The notes under the pieces are model-generated. The model was not told the DNA's origin. It ran no database searches and saw nothing but the letters and a program-made list of their open reading frames with translations. Both the position numbers and the translations under genes were made by a program. Shown here piece after piece: positions 1 through 9,315 of a DNA stretch of 64,000 nucleotides. Location: NCBI RefSeq assembly GCF_018139565.1, contig NZ_JAGSPK010000002.1:124001-188000 (forward strand). The letters are read 5' to 3'. This DNA is from Cognatundibacterium rivi (GTDB lineage: Bacteria > Pseudomonadota > Gammaproteobacteria > Burkholderiales > Burkholderiaceae_D). The stretch's first letter is position 1, and the number at the start of each line of letters is the position of its first letter.

Positions 1-1128
1 TCGATCACCTATATTGATGGCGACAAAGGTGAGTTGCTGTACCGCGGCTATCCGATTGAGCAATTGGCGGTCAACGGCGGTGATTTTCTTGAGACTTGCT
101 ATTTGCTGTTGAATGGTGAATTGCCTACAGCAGAAGAAAAAGCAAAATTTGTTGCGACCGTGACTAATCACACGATGGTTCACGAACAGATGCAATTTTT
201 CTTCCGTGGCTTCCGCCGTGATGCGCATCCGATGTCTGTGCTGGTTGGTACGGTTGGTGCCTTGTCCTCGTTCTATCACGATTCTCTGGATATTAACGAT
301 CCTCATCATCGTGAAGTATCAGCGATTCGTCTGATCGCAAAAATGCCGACGCTGGTAGCTATGGCATATAAATATTCTATTGGTCAGCCTTTCGTTTACC
401 CACGTAACGATTTGTCTTACAGCGCGAACTTCATGCATATGATGTTCTCGACACCATGCGCAGAATACAAAGTCAATGAAGTTCTGGTTCGTGCTTTGGA
501 TCGCATCCTGATTTTGCACGCAGATCACGAGCAAAACGCATCGACATCGACAGTGCGTCTGGCTGGTTCTTCTGGCGCGAATCCATTTGCATGTATTGCT
601 GCTGGTATCGCTTGCTTGTGGGGGCCTGCTCACGGCGGTGCAAATGAGGCTGCACTGAGCATGCTGGAAGAAATCGGCAGTGTCGATAATATTCCTAACT
701 TCATCGCCCAAGTCAAAGACAAAAACTCTGGCGTCAAGCTGATGGGCTTTGGCCATCGCGTTTATAAAAACTATGATCCACGTGCAAAACTGATGCGCGA
801 AACTTGCTATGAAGTATTGCAAGAACTGGGTCTGCAAGATGATCCATTGTTTAAACTGGCAATGGCTCTGGAAAAAATCGCGTTGGAAGACGAATACTTC
901 GTGAGCCGTAAGCTGTACCCGAACGTTGACTTCTACTCCGGCATCGTACAACGTGCACTGGGTATCCCAACTGCTTTGTTTACTGGTATTTTCGCGTTGG
1001 CGCGTACAGTTGGTTGGATCGCTCAATGGAAAGAAATGATTTCTGATCCTGAGCAAAAAATTGGCCGCCCACGTCAATTGTTCGTCGGCGCCGCAAAGCG
1101 CGACGTTCCTGCGATCGATAAGCGTTAA
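1..1128 (+). CDS. gltA: Citrate synthase, 5' end outside the window
   Basis: Type II citrate synthase, condensing oxaloacetate and acetyl-CoA at the entry of the TCA cycle. The reading frame is open from base 1, starting S-I-T-Y-I-D-G-D, so the true start lies upstream and about 50-60 residues are missing. The family signatures are present: [11 protein letters not shown] near the N-terminus, the active-site histidine regions GPAHGGANE and [14 protein letters not shown], and NVDFYSGI carrying the catalytic aspartate. It ends with TAA and is followed by a strong terminator, so it is transcriptionally separate from the sucA operon although the two sets act consecutively in the cycle. Confidence 0.97.
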   Translation, partial: SITYIDGDKGELLYRGYPIEQLAVNGGDFLETCYLLLNGELPTAEEKAKFVATVTNHTMVHEQMQFFFRGFRRDAHPMSVLVGTVGALSSFYHDSLDINDPHHREVSAIRLIAKMPTLVAMAYKYSIGQPFVYPRNDLSYSANFMHMMFSTPCAEYKVNEVLVRALDRILILHADHEQNASTSTVRLAGSSGANPFACIAAGIACLWGPAHGGANEAALSMLEEIGSVDNIPNFIAQVKDKNSGVKLMGFGHRVYKNYDPRAKLMRETCYEVLQELGLQDDPLFKLAMALEKIALEDEYFVSRKLYPNVDFYSGIVQRALGIPTALFTGIFALARTVGWIAQWKEMISDPEQKIGRPRQLFVGAAKRDVPAIDKR

Positions 1129-1160
1129 TTCTGTCAGTCAGCTACCGCGCTGCAACATCG

Positions 1161-1194
1161 AAAAAAGCGAGTCTTTGAGGCTCGCTTTTTTTTT
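1161..1194 (+). terminator. Rho-independent terminator of gltA
   Basis: The arms AAAAAAGCGAG and CTCGCTTTTTT are complementary around a TCTTTGAGG loop and run into a nine-T tract. It lies 33 bp after the citrate synthase stop. Confidence 0.9.
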
Positions 1195-1344
1195 ATTCGT
1201 TAAATATGCTATGCTTCGGCTCGAATGTAAATTTTAGATGTTTTTTCGTTTTGGAATCAAAAAATATATTGTGATTGATGTGCGTTTTGACTCCGATACG
1301 AGAATAGTTTGAAACAAGCCCTTCCCCACAACTTGATGTGCAAT

Positions 1345-1422
1345 CCGCTAACCGGTCAGGCCGTGTCGCGGAAGGTTAGACTAACCCGCTAATCTCGCGA
1401 AACGCGAAGAAAGGTGAGCAAG
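1345..1422 (+). promoter_or_regulatory. Structured sucA 5' leader, candidate sucA RNA motif
   Basis: The last 80 bases before sucA are rich in inverted repeats. GGTTAG (1374-1379) can pair with CTAACC at 1381-1386 or, alternatively, with CTAACC at 1348-1353, so the two pairings exclude each other. TCGCG (1366-1370) can pair with CGCGA (1396-1400), which would enclose the first helix just before the Shine-Dalgarno AAGGTGA (1411-1417). A conserved sucA RNA motif has been described in the leaders of sucA genes of Burkholderiales. Position and taxon fit, but membership has not been tested against the covariance model. Confidence 0.55.
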
Positions 1423-4278
1423 ATGATGCAACAATATAACGCTAATTCGTATTTGTTCGGCGGCAATGCGCCGTATGTAGAAGAACTTTACGAAGCGTAT
1501 CTGAATAATCCCGGTTCTGTTCCTGAAAACTGGCGTGCGTATTTCGACGCCATGCAACATGTGCCAGCAGTTGACGGCTCCAGTAAGCCCGACGTCGCTC
1601 ACGCACCAGTGATTGCTTCTTTTGCAGAACGTGCAAAACAAGGTCCTATCCGTGCCGTCAGCGCGAACGCCGATGCCGATATGGGTCGTAAGCGTGTTTT
1701 CGCACAGCAACTGATTGCAGCTTATCGTTTCCTGGGTAGCCACTGGGCTAACCTTGATCCTTTGCAGCGTCAGGAGCGTCCAGGCATCCCTGAGCTGGAT
1801 CCTAGCTTTTACGGATTCACCGATGCCGACATGGACATCAAATTCAATATCTCAAATACTTATTTCGGACCTGAATTAGCTTCTTTACGTGATCTGATTA
1901 ATTTTTTACGTGATACTTACTGCCGTTCTATCGGTGCTGAGTTCATGTATATCAGCGATCCGGCTGAAAAACGCTGGATACAGCAAAAACTTGAATCCAT
2001 CCGTTCTACACCTTCCTTTTCTCCAGAGAAGAAAAAACACATTCTCGACCGTTTGACGGCTGCAGAAGGATTGGAACGCTATCTTCATACTAAATATGTT
2101 GGTCAGAAACGTTTCTCTCTCGAAGGTGGTGAAAGTTTCATCGCATCGATCGATGAAACAATTCAGCGCGCAGGTGAGCGCGGTGTTGAGGAAATCGTTA
2201 TCGGTATGGCTCATCGTGGCCGTCTGAATGTTCTGGTCAATACTCTGGGTAAAATGCCACAGGATTTGTTTGCTGAATTTGAAGGCAAACACGGTGACGA
2301 CTTGCCAGCAGGTGACGTTAAATACCACCAAGGCTTCTCATCCGACATTTCTACTCCAGGCGGTCCGGTTCACCTGTCTCTGGCATTCAATCCTTCCCAT
2401 CTGGAAATCGTTAACCCTGTGGTTGAAGGCTCTGTCAAAGCGCGCATGGATCGTCGCGGTGACAAAGATGGCTCACAAGTGTTGCCTATTCTGGTACATG
2501 GCGATGCCGCTTTTGCAGGGCAGGGCGTTGTGATGGAAACCCTGAATCTGGCGCAGACACGTGGCTACGGCACCGGTGGTACAGTGCACATCGTGATTAA
2601 TAATCAGATCGGTTTCACGACATCTGATCCACGCGATTCCCGTTCCACATTGTATTGCTCTGACGTCGTTAAGATGATTGAAGCACCGGTATTACACGTG
2701 AATGCGGACGATCCGGAAGCCGTTGTTCTGGCGACGCAAATTGCTCTTGACTACCGTATGGAATTCAAGAAAGACATCGTTGTCGACATCATCTGCTACC
2801 GTAAATTGGGTCACAACGAACAAGATACACCAGCATTGACGCAACCGCTGATGTACAAAAAAATCGGACAACATCCGGGCACACGTAAATTGTATGCGGA
2901 CAAGCTGGCTGCACAAGGTACGATTCCTGCCGATGGTGGCGATCAGATGGTGAAAGCGTATCGCGATGCGATGGATGCAGGTAAGCATACCCATGACCCT
3001 GTTATCTCTAACTTTAAAAATAAATTTGCGGTTGACTGGATTCCATTCCTGAACCGTAAATGGACCGATGCGGCCGATACAGCTGTTCCATTGACTGAAC
3101 TCAAGCGTCTGGCTGAGCGTATCACCGTCGTGCCTGAAGGCTTCAAACCGCATAGTCTGGTAGAAAAAGTTCTCGGCGACCGCGCTACGATGGGTCGTGG
3201 CGAAATGAATCTGGACTGGGGTATGGGCGAACACCTCGCTTACGCTTCTCTGGTTTCCTCCGGTTATGCCATTCGCCTGACAGGTCAGGATGCTGGTCGT
3301 GGTACCTTCGTTCATCGTCACGCTGTTCTGCATGATCAGAAACGTGAACGCTGGGATGCCGGTACGTACATTCCTCTGCAAAATATCTCTGATAAACAGG
3401 CACCATTTACTGTTATCGATTCCGTTTTGTCAGAAGAAGCCGTACTGGGCTTTGAATATGGCTATTCCACAGCGGAACCAAACACACTGACCATCTGGGA
3501 AGCGCAGTTCGGCGATTTCGCTAACGGTGCACAGGTCGTGATCGATCAGTTCATCAGTTCCGGTGAAGTGAAATGGGGTCGTGCCTGCGGTCTGGTGATG
3601 ATGCTGCCACACGGTTACGAAGGTCAGGGCCCTGAGCATTCATCCGCTCGTCCTGAACGTTTCCTGCAATTGTGCGCAGATAACAATATGCAAGTGGTTC
3701 AGCCGACAACTGCGGCACAGATTTTCCATCTGTTGCGCCGTCAGATGATTCGTCAGTTCCGCAAGCCACTCGTGATCATGACGCCGAAATCCTTGTTGCG
3801 TAACAAAGATGCTGGCTCTCCATTGTCTGACTTGGCAAAAGGCAGCTTCCATACCGTGATTGGTGAAGTTGACGAAACGATCGATGCGAAGAAAGTTAAA
3901 CGCGTTATCGCTTGCTCCGGCAAGGTGTACTACGATCTGGTCAATGCACGTAAAGAACGTGCGCAAACAGATACTGCGATCATCCGTGTTGAGCAGTTGT
4001 ATCCATTCCCACATAAGAGCTTCGCTGCGGAATTGAAAAAATTCCCTAATTTGGCAGAGCTGGTATGGGCGCAGGATGAACCGCAAAATCAAGGTCCATG
4101 GTTCCAGATTCAGCACAATATTTTTGAAAGTCTGGAAGAAGGCCAGAAACTTGCTTACGCAGGTCGTCCAGCGAGTGCATCGCCAGCTGTCGGTTACTAC
4201 GACAAGCACTATGCGCAGCAAAAAGCATTGCTGGAAACGGCATTTTCCAAACTCAAGGGCTTTGTCCTGACTAAATAA
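1423..4278 (+). CDS. sucA: 2-oxoglutarate dehydrogenase E1 component
   Basis: Thiamine-diphosphate-dependent E1 subunit (951 aa) of the 2-oxoglutarate dehydrogenase complex, decarboxylating 2-oxoglutarate and transferring the succinyl group to the E2 lipoyl arm. It has the typical short N-terminal tail with NSYLFGG and YVEELYEAY, followed by the E1 core with the GDAAFAGQG...NNQIGFTT ThDP/Mg site and the C-terminal transketolase-like half (SSARPERFLQLCADNNMQV). The length is normal for the family. A GTG at 1414 is in frame, but ATG 1423 is preferred: AAGGTGA ends five bases upstream, and family members start with MMQQY. It is first gene of a sucA-sucB-(PspC)-lpdA operon. Confidence 0.96.
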   Translation: MMQQYNANSYLFGGNAPYVEELYEAYLNNPGSVPENWRAYFDAMQHVPAVDGSSKPDVAHAPVIASFAERAKQGPIRAVSANADADMGRKRVFAQQLIAAYRFLGSHWANLDPLQRQERPGIPELDPSFYGFTDADMDIKFNISNTYFGPELASLRDLINFLRDTYCRSIGAEFMYISDPAEKRWIQQKLESIRSTPSFSPEKKKHILDRLTAAEGLERYLHTKYVGQKRFSLEGGESFIASIDETIQRAGERGVEEIVIGMAHRGRLNVLVNTLGKMPQDLFAEFEGKHGDDLPAGDVKYHQGFSSDISTPGGPVHLSLAFNPSHLEIVNPVVEGSVKARMDRRGDKDGSQVLPILVHGDAAFAGQGVVMETLNLAQTRGYGTGGTVHIVINNQIGFTTSDPRDSRSTLYCSDVVKMIEAPVLHVNADDPEAVVLATQIALDYRMEFKKDIVVDIICYRKLGHNEQDTPALTQPLMYKKIGQHPGTRKLYADKLAAQGTIPADGGDQMVKAYRDAMDAGKHTHDPVISNFKNKFAVDWIPFLNRKWTDAADTAVPLTELKRLAERITVVPEGFKPHSLVEKVLGDRATMGRGEMNLDWGMGEHLAYASLVSSGYAIRLTGQDAGRGTFVHRHAVLHDQKRERWDAGTYIPLQNISDKQAPFTVIDSVLSEEAVLGFEYGYSTAEPNTLTIWEAQFGDFANGAQVVIDQFISSGEVKWGRACGLVMMLPHGYEGQGPEHSSARPERFLQLCADNNMQVVQPTTAAQIFHLLRRQMIRQFRKPLVIMTPKSLLRNKDAGSPLSDLAKGSFHTVIGEVDETIDAKKVKRVIACSGKVYYDLVNARKERAQTDTAIIRVEQLYPFPHKSFAAELKKFPNLAELVWAQDEPQNQGPWFQIQHNIFESLEEGQKLAYAGRPASASPAVGYYDKHYAQQKALLETAFSKLKGFVLTK

Positions 4279-4286
4279 TGACGCGG

Positions 4287-4311
4287 CACTGCACCAGAAA
4301 CTGGTGCAGTG
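4287..4311 (+). other. Perfect 11-bp stem-loop between sucA and sucB
   Basis: CACTGCACCAG and CTGGTGCAGTG form an uninterrupted 11-bp stem with an AAA loop. No T-tract follows, so it is unlikely to terminate efficiently. It lies eight bases after the sucA stop and 28 bases before sucB. An mRNA stability or processing role that tunes E1:E2 stoichiometry is an inference. Confidence 0.75.
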
Positions 4312-4339
4312 TTTGGCTACCCGAATCGGAGAGTAAAAA

Positions 4340-5587
4340 ATGGCAATTATCGAAGTTAAAGTTCCTCAGTTATCTGAGTCCGTCGCTGAAGCGACTTTGC
4401 TGACATGGCATAAAAAAGTAGGTGAATCCGTCGCTCGTGACGAGAACCTGATCGACGTTGAAACAGATAAAGTTGTGCTGGAATTGCCAGCACCTGACGC
4501 TGGTGTGATCACACAAATCATTAAGGGTGATGGCAGCACAGTTGTTGCCGGCGAAGTCATCGCTATTCTTGATACAGCAGCGACCGCCGCAGTTGCAGCA
4601 CCTGCTGCAACTGCGGCGGTCGCCGCAGCACCGGCAGTTGCTGCCTCTGCTGATGCAAAATCGTCGGCTGGCGTTGCGATGCCAGCAGCTGCAAAAATTC
4701 TGGCTGAAAACGGTTTGTCTGCTGGTCAGGTTGATGGCTCAGGTAAAGATGGCCGTGTAACGAAAGGCGATGCATTGGCTGCTGTTGCCGGCAAAGCTGC
4801 TCCGGCAGTAGCGCCTCTGGCTGCACCTGTGGCAACGAAACCAGCATTGCAACAGGTGAATGCACCTGCTGCTGTGAATCTGGGTGATCGCCCTGAAGAG
4901 CGCGTACCTATGAGCCGTTTGCGTGCACGTATCGCTGAACGTCTGGTGCAATCGCAATCCACTAACGCGATTTTGACGACATTCAACGAAGTCAACATGG
5001 CGCCAGTCATGGAATTGCGCAATAAATACAAAGACAAATTTGAAAAAGAACACGGCGTGAAACTGGGTTTTATGTCTTTCTTCGTCAAAGCAGCCGTTGC
5101 TGCGCTGAAAAAATATCCTATCGTCAATGCATCTGTTGATGGTAACGACATCGTCTATCACGGTTACTTTGATATCGGTATCGCAGTGGGTTCTCCACGC
5201 GGTCTGGTGGTGCCTATTCTGCGTAATGCCGATCAGATGTCGATCGCTGAAATCGAAAAGAAAATCGGCGAATTCGGTGCCAAAGCGAAAGATGGTAAAT
5301 TGACGCTGGACGATCTGACTGGCGGTACATTCTCCATCTCTAATGGCGGTACTTTCGGTTCTATGTTGTCCACACCGATCATCAACCCACCACAATCTGC
5401 GATTCTGGGTGTGCATGCAACCAAAGACCGTGCAGTAGTTGAAAATGGTCAGATCGTTGTTCGTCCAATGAACTATCTGGCGATGTCTTACGATCACCGT
5501 ATCATCGATGGTCGTGAAGCAGTATTGGCTCTGGTTGCGATGAAAGACGCACTGGAAGATCCATCACGCCTGTTGCTGGATCTGTAA
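4340..5587 (+). CDS. sucB: Dihydrolipoyllysine succinyltransferase, E2 of 2-oxoglutarate dehydrogenase
   Basis: E2 core enzyme (415 aa) that carries the lipoyl arm and transfers succinyl to CoA. An N-terminal lipoyl domain (about 1-77) has the [10 protein letters not shown] motif with lipoyl-lysine K44. It is followed by an Ala-rich linker, a peripheral-subunit-binding domain (about 112-150) that docks E1/E3, a second Ala/Pro linker and the catalytic domain ending in [12 protein letters not shown] with the active-site His and Asp. The start follows GGAGAG. It sits 61 bp after sucA behind the stem-loop. Confidence 0.97.
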   Translation: MAIIEVKVPQLSESVAEATLLTWHKKVGESVARDENLIDVETDKVVLELPAPDAGVITQIIKGDGSTVVAGEVIAILDTAATAAVAAPAATAAVAAAPAVAASADAKSSAGVAMPAAAKILAENGLSAGQVDGSGKDGRVTKGDALAAVAGKAAPAVAPLAAPVATKPALQQVNAPAAVNLGDRPEERVPMSRLRARIAERLVQSQSTNAILTTFNEVNMAPVMELRNKYKDKFEKEHGVKLGFMSFFVKAAVAALKKYPIVNASVDGNDIVYHGYFDIGIAVGSPRGLVVPILRNADQMSIAEIEKKIGEFGAKAKDGKLTLDDLTGGTFSISNGGTFGSMLSTPIINPPQSAILGVHATKDRAVVENGQIVVRPMNYLAMSYDHRIIDGREAVLALVAMKDALEDPSRLLLDL

Positions 5588-5599
5588 GAGGCAAACGTC

Positions 5600-5956
5600 G
5601 TGAACATCGCTGACGACATCAAACGTCTGCATGAACTGCATCAGGCAGGAGCCCTGACTGATGCAGAGTTCGCGCAAGCAAAGGCGAAGCTCTTGTCTTC
5701 CGTTGGAAGCGGAGCTTCTTCTCAAAACGCAAATAGCAATTCTTTTTCCGGTATCGATGATTCTCTGAACCAGTTGAACCGCTTCCGTCGTTCAAATACT
5801 GATCGGTGGCTGGGCGGTATTTGCGGTGGTTTAGGCAAGTTCACCGGCCTGGAATCCTGGATATGGCGTTTGTTATTTGTCTTTTTCACTTGTTATTTCG
5901 GTGCCGGTCTGGTCGCTTATGTCTTAGCGTGGATTTTTGTGCCGGAAGAAGAGTGA
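5600..5956 (+). CDS. SHOCT-like + PspC domain membrane protein inside the 2-oxoglutarate dehydrogenase operon
   Basis: Small membrane protein (118 aa). Residues 1-33 (IADDIKRLHELHQAGALTDA and onward) resemble a SHOCT short C-terminal-type helix pair. A Ser/Asn-rich linker (about 37-55) follows, and residues 60-118 match a PspC domain: RWLGGICGGLGKFTG, then a hydrophobic segment LLFVFFTCYFGAGLVAYVLA and the end WIFVPEEE. PspC proteins are associated with envelope stress, but no other psp gene is nearby. GTG 5600 is chosen because AAGAGG lies eight bases upstream. The gene starts 12 bp after sucB and is followed by lpdA after 68 bp, so it is very probably co-transcribed. Its role among TCA enzymes is unknown. 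Confidence 0.82.
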   Translation: MNIADDIKRLHELHQAGALTDAEFAQAKAKLLSSVGSGASSQNANSNSFSGIDDSLNQLNRFRRSNTDRWLGGICGGLGKFTGLESWIWRLLFVFFTCYFGAGLVAYVLAWIFVPEEE

Positions 5957-6024
5957 ATCCGCCTGTTCACCGTATGTCTTTTCCTCACGCGTAATCAGAA
6001 ACATTCAGAAATCAGGATAAATCC

Positions 6025-7452
6025 ATGAGCAAACAATTTGATGTCGTCGTAATCGGCGGCGGCCCTGGCGGCTATATCGCAGCAATCCGTGCTGCACAAC
6101 TCGGTTTTTCTACTGCCTGTATCGATGCCTGGAGCAACGACAAAGGTGGCCCGGCACCGGGTGGTACCTGCACCAACGTTGGTTGCATTCCATCTAAAGC
6201 CTTGCTGCAATCATCCGAACACTTTGAACATGCGGGTCATGCATTTGCTGACCACGGTATTTCCGTGTCCGGTCTGGGTATGGACGTCGCAAAAATGCTG
6301 GGTCGTAAAAACACCATCGTTAAACAAAATAACGACGGTATTCTGTTCCTGTTCAAAAAGAATAAAGTCACTTTCTTCCACGGTCATGGTTCCTTCGTCA
6401 AAGCCGATGCGGCTGGTTACGAAATCAAGGTGGCCGGTAAAACAGAAGAAAGCATCACTGGTAAGCACATCATCGTTGCAACTGGTTCCAATGCCCGCGC
6501 ATTGCCAGCCGCACCGTTCGATGAAAAGACGATTTTGTCTAACGAAGGCGCATTGAATATCGCTGAAGTACCGAAAAAACTCGGCGTGATCGGCGCTGGC
6601 GTAATCGGTCTGGAAATGGGCAGCGTTTGGCGTCGTCTCGGTGCTGAAGTCACCGTACTCGAAGCTTTGCCAGCCTTCCTCGGTGCTGTGGACGAACAAA
6701 TCGCGAAAGAAGCGAAAAAACTGTTCGACAAACAAGGCCTGAAAATTAACCTCGGCGTGAAAATCGGCGAGATCGTCAACAGTGGTAAAGACGTGACCGT
6801 CAATTACACGGATGACAAAGGCGCGGAACACAAAGCCGTATTCGACAAGCTGATCATTTCTATCGGCCGTACACCAAACACCAACGGCCTGAACGCCGAA
6901 GGCGTTGGCCTGGTACTCGACGAACGCGGTTTCATCGCGGTGGATGGCGATTGCAAAACGAATCTGCCTAACGTCTGGGCGGTTGGTGACGTGGTACGCG
7001 GCCCTATGCTCGCGCACAAAGCAGAAGAAGAAGGCGTTGCCGTTGCAGAGCGTATCGCTGGTCAGCACGGTCACGTGAACTTCAACACGATTCCTTGGGT
7101 GATTTACACTTCCCCTGAAATCGCGTGGGTAGGTCGTACCGAACAGCAATTGAAAGCCGATGGCGTTGCATACAAAGCCGGTACTTTCCCATTCATGGCG
7201 AATGGCCGCGCACGCGCGCTGGGAGATACTTCCGGCATGGTGAAATTCCTCGCCGATGCAACGACCGATGAAATCCTCGGTGTGCACATCGTTGGTCCTA
7301 TGGCTTCAGAATTGATTTCTGAAGCGGTGGTGGCAATGGAATTCCGTGCTTCTTCTGAAGATATCGCCCGTATTTGCCACGCCCATCCTTCGTTGTCGGA
7401 AGCGACGAAAGAAGCTGCGTTGGCAGTAGATAAACGTTCGCTCAATTTCTGA
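6025..7452 (+). CDS. lpdA: Dihydrolipoyl dehydrogenase, E3
   Basis: FAD-dependent E3 (475 aa) that re-oxidises the dihydrolipoyl arm with NAD+. The FAD site [10 protein letters not shown] (11-20) is followed by the redox-active disulfide C49/C54 in [16 protein letters not shown], the NAD-binding motif [14 protein letters not shown] and the C-terminal interface motif HAHPSLSEA with the catalytic His-Glu pair. The usual Leu after the first redox Cys is Thr here, a minor variation. The AGGATAAATCC before the ATG serves as RBS. It is the last gene of the operon. Confidence 0.97.
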   Translation: MSKQFDVVVIGGGPGGYIAAIRAAQLGFSTACIDAWSNDKGGPAPGGTCTNVGCIPSKALLQSSEHFEHAGHAFADHGISVSGLGMDVAKMLGRKNTIVKQNNDGILFLFKKNKVTFFHGHGSFVKADAAGYEIKVAGKTEESITGKHIIVATGSNARALPAAPFDEKTILSNEGALNIAEVPKKLGVIGAGVIGLEMGSVWRRLGAEVTVLEALPAFLGAVDEQIAKEAKKLFDKQGLKINLGVKIGEIVNSGKDVTVNYTDDKGAEHKAVFDKLIISIGRTPNTNGLNAEGVGLVLDERGFIAVDGDCKTNLPNVWAVGDVVRGPMLAHKAEEEGVAVAERIAGQHGHVNFNTIPWVIYTSPEIAWVGRTEQQLKADGVAYKAGTFPFMANGRARALGDTSGMVKFLADATTDEILGVHIVGPMASELISEAVVAMEFRASSEDIARICHAHPSLSEATKEAALAVDKRSLNF

Positions 7453-7476
7453 TCGATACCTTATCTGCGCCACGAT

Positions 7477-7509
7477 AAAAATGGACGAGTCGGATACTCG
7501 TCCATTTTT
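7477..7509 (+). terminator. Terminator of the sucA-lpdA operon
   Basis: Arms AAAAATGGACGAGT and ACTCGTCCATTTTT form a 14-bp perfect stem with a five-base loop (CGGAT), ending in T-rich sequence. It lies 24 bp after the lpdA stop. Confidence 0.93.
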
Positions 7510-7668
7510 ATTATTGCCGTAGCTGTTGCAGCAACGGTCAACGACCAGCCAGACTGGTCCCGTATTTTTCTGACTGGCAGACGCAGTAAGTGCGATTGCC
7601 GGTCTGGATCAGTGCCAACAAAGACGACGCTGTCGATGCGCAGAGCGCACAGTACGTGAGGAAACAGC

Positions 7669-8781
7669 TTGAAAAAACAGACTATGGATGTACAACAGTT
7701 TTACGACGAAGCGCTGACCCAGCGTGGATTTAAAGCCGATGAAGCGCAGAAACGCGCCGTTGATCGCCTGCAGCAAGCCTATGAAGAATGGGTGCTGTAC
7801 AAAGGCAAGCGTGCCAACAAGCTGACCCGCATTATCACGCGTCCTGAAGTGCCGCGCGGCGTTTATATGTGGGGCGGAGTGGGGCGCGGCAAATCGTTCT
7901 TGATGGACAGCTTTTATTCCGTTGTGCCTGTCGTGCGTAAAACCCGTCTGCATTTCCACGAATTCATGCGCGCCGTGCATCGTCAGTTAGACGAACTCAA
8001 AGGCGTCGCTGATCCACTCGATGAAGTGGCGAAACGCATCGCCAAAAAATACCGCCTGATCTGTTTTGATGAGTTCCATGTGTCCGACGTTGCTGATGCA
8101 ATGCTGCTGTATAACCTGCTCAAGGCCTTGTTTGATAACGGCGTGTCGTTTGTGATGACATCCAATTACCAGCCCGATCTGCTGTACCCCGATGGTCTGC
8201 ATCGCGATCGCATGCTGCCGACAATCGCCTTGCTCAAAGAAAAACTCGATGTGATGAACGTCGATTCAGGTAACGATTATCGCAAACGTGCGTTGGAACA
8301 AGTGCAGGCGTATCTGACGCCGCTGTCAGCCGCGACCGATAAAGCGCTGCGCGATACGTTTTCGCGTATTGCCGACACCAAAGACGAAGACCCGCATGTC
8401 GATATCGAAGGCCGCACACTGAAAGCACTGCGTCGTGCCGGTGGTGTGATCTGGTTTGATTTTCATACCTTGTGTGGTGGCCCACGTTCGCAGAACGATT
8501 ATCTTGAAATTGCCAGCCGCTTTCATACTGTGATTTTGTCCGCTATTCCGTGCATGTCCGCTGCCATGTCATCCGAGGCGCGGCGTTTTACCTGGCTGAT
8601 CGACGTGTTTTACGATAACAAGGTCAAGCTGATTATGTCTGCCGAAGTTGCGCCCGAAGAGCTGTATACTAACGGCACACTCTCGAACGAGTTTCACCGC
8701 ACGGTTTCACGTATCGTTGAAATGCAATCGAAAGAATACATGGAAGCCGATCAACGCCAACTTGCCGATAACCTAGCCTGA
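7669..8781 (+). CDS. zapE: AFG1/ZapE-family ATPase
   Basis: AAA-like P-loop ATPase (370 aa) of the AFG1/ZapE family; in E. coli ZapE associates with the Z-ring and affects division under stress. Walker A GGVGRGKS (69-76), the RTRLHFHEFM-like segment (here KTRLHFHEFMRAVH) and Walker B RLICFDEFHVSD are all present. TTG 7669 is chosen because GAGG sits seven bases upstream, while the in-frame ATG at 7684 has no RBS. The stop TGA overlaps the ATG of the next gene by one base, which implies translational coupling. Confidence 0.9.
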   Translation: MKKQTMDVQQFYDEALTQRGFKADEAQKRAVDRLQQAYEEWVLYKGKRANKLTRIITRPEVPRGVYMWGGVGRGKSFLMDSFYSVVPVVRKTRLHFHEFMRAVHRQLDELKGVADPLDEVAKRIAKKYRLICFDEFHVSDVADAMLLYNLLKALFDNGVSFVMTSNYQPDLLYPDGLHRDRMLPTIALLKEKLDVMNVDSGNDYRKRALEQVQAYLTPLSAATDKALRDTFSRIADTKDEDPHVDIEGRTLKALRRAGGVIWFDFHTLCGGPRSQNDYLEIASRFHTVILSAIPCMSAAMSSEARRFTWLIDVFYDNKVKLIMSAEVAPEELYTNGTLSNEFHRTVSRIVEMQSKEYMEADQRQLADNLA

Positions 8782-9191
8782 TGAAATTTCTCTCACACTT
8801 ATTTATTTCCAGCCTGCTGCTGACTGGCATCAGCGCGGCGCATGCTGATACCGTGGCTGATCAGGGAAAAGCAGAACTCGCCAGCATCGCCCAGCTCGTG
8901 CAAGATATGGATGGACGCTATCCGGTCAACAGCATACAAACCAACGAAGTTGCCGATGCCGTTATTGCCGAAAGCGAGGCGCTGCAACGTCGCCTGCAAA
9001 CCTGGTATCAGGCATCAGAGCGCCATTGCTATGACATTTTCTTTGTTAACGACTGCCTGCAAGACATCAAAGTCCAGCGCCGCCGTTACCTGCCGACGCT
9101 GCAACGCATGTCTATCGAAGCCAAAGCCGTGCAGCGCCAGATCCGCGTGATCGAAAAAGACCGCGAACAAGCCCGCAAACAAGTCGATTAA
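8781..9191 (+). CDS. Secreted helical protein coupled to zapE, unknown function
   Basis: A 136-aa protein with a Sec signal peptide (hydrophobic FISSLLLTGI, cleavage after A-H-A). The mature part is charged and predicted helical, with two cysteines in HCYDIFFVNDCLQDIK that could form a disulfide after export, and an Arg/Lys/Glu-rich C-terminal helix. I recognise the C-Y-x-x-F-x-V-N-x-C pattern from conserved hypothetical proteins of Burkholderiales, but no function. The ATG overlaps the zapE TGA (sequence TGATG), so it is translated from the zapE mRNA. Confidence 0.8.
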   Translation: MKFLSHLFISSLLLTGISAAHADTVADQGKAELASIAQLVQDMDGRYPVNSIQTNEVADAVIAESEALQRRLQTWYQASERHCYDIFFVNDCLQDIKVQRRRYLPTLQRMSIEAKAVQRQIRVIEKDREQARKQVD

Positions 9192-9243
9192 TTCTCGCTT
9201 AATCCTCGCTTAATCCTCGCTTATTCCTCACTTATTCCTCACC
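9189..9243. repeat. Five tandem copies of an 11-bp repeat
   Basis: Units at 9189, 9200, 9211, 9222 and 9233: TAATTCTCGCT, TAATCCTCGCT (twice), TATTCCTCACT, TATTCCTCACC. The first three bases are the stop codon of the preceding gene, so the array begins exactly at the end of the coding sequence. The frame-independent period and the graded divergence suggest slippage-type expansion. Confidence 0.9.
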
Positions 9244-9252
9244 CCACCGCCC

Positions 9253-9273
9253 GTCGCCACAGCCTGTGGCGAC
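9253..9273. other. Stem-loop after the tandem repeat
   Basis: GTCGCCACA and TGTGGCGAC form a 9-bp perfect stem around GCC. A run of six T lies 12 bases further on (after ACTCCCCAGATCG), so it may act as a weak terminator for zapE and the secreted protein gene. Confidence 0.5.
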
Positions 9274-9315
9274 ACTCCCCAGATCGTTTTTTGAACCGTA
9301 AAAAGTGATAAAAAA

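Noticed and set aside
319..1077. Long minus-strand open frame of 252 codons inside gltA
   Set aside because: Shadow of the citrate synthase frame; Cys/His/Gln-rich translation, no RBS, and the plus-strand frame carries all family motifs.
7541..7557. Imperfect palindrome GACCAG-CCAGA-CTGGTC upstream of zapE
   Set aside because: Short and without other supporting signals; no basis to call an operator.
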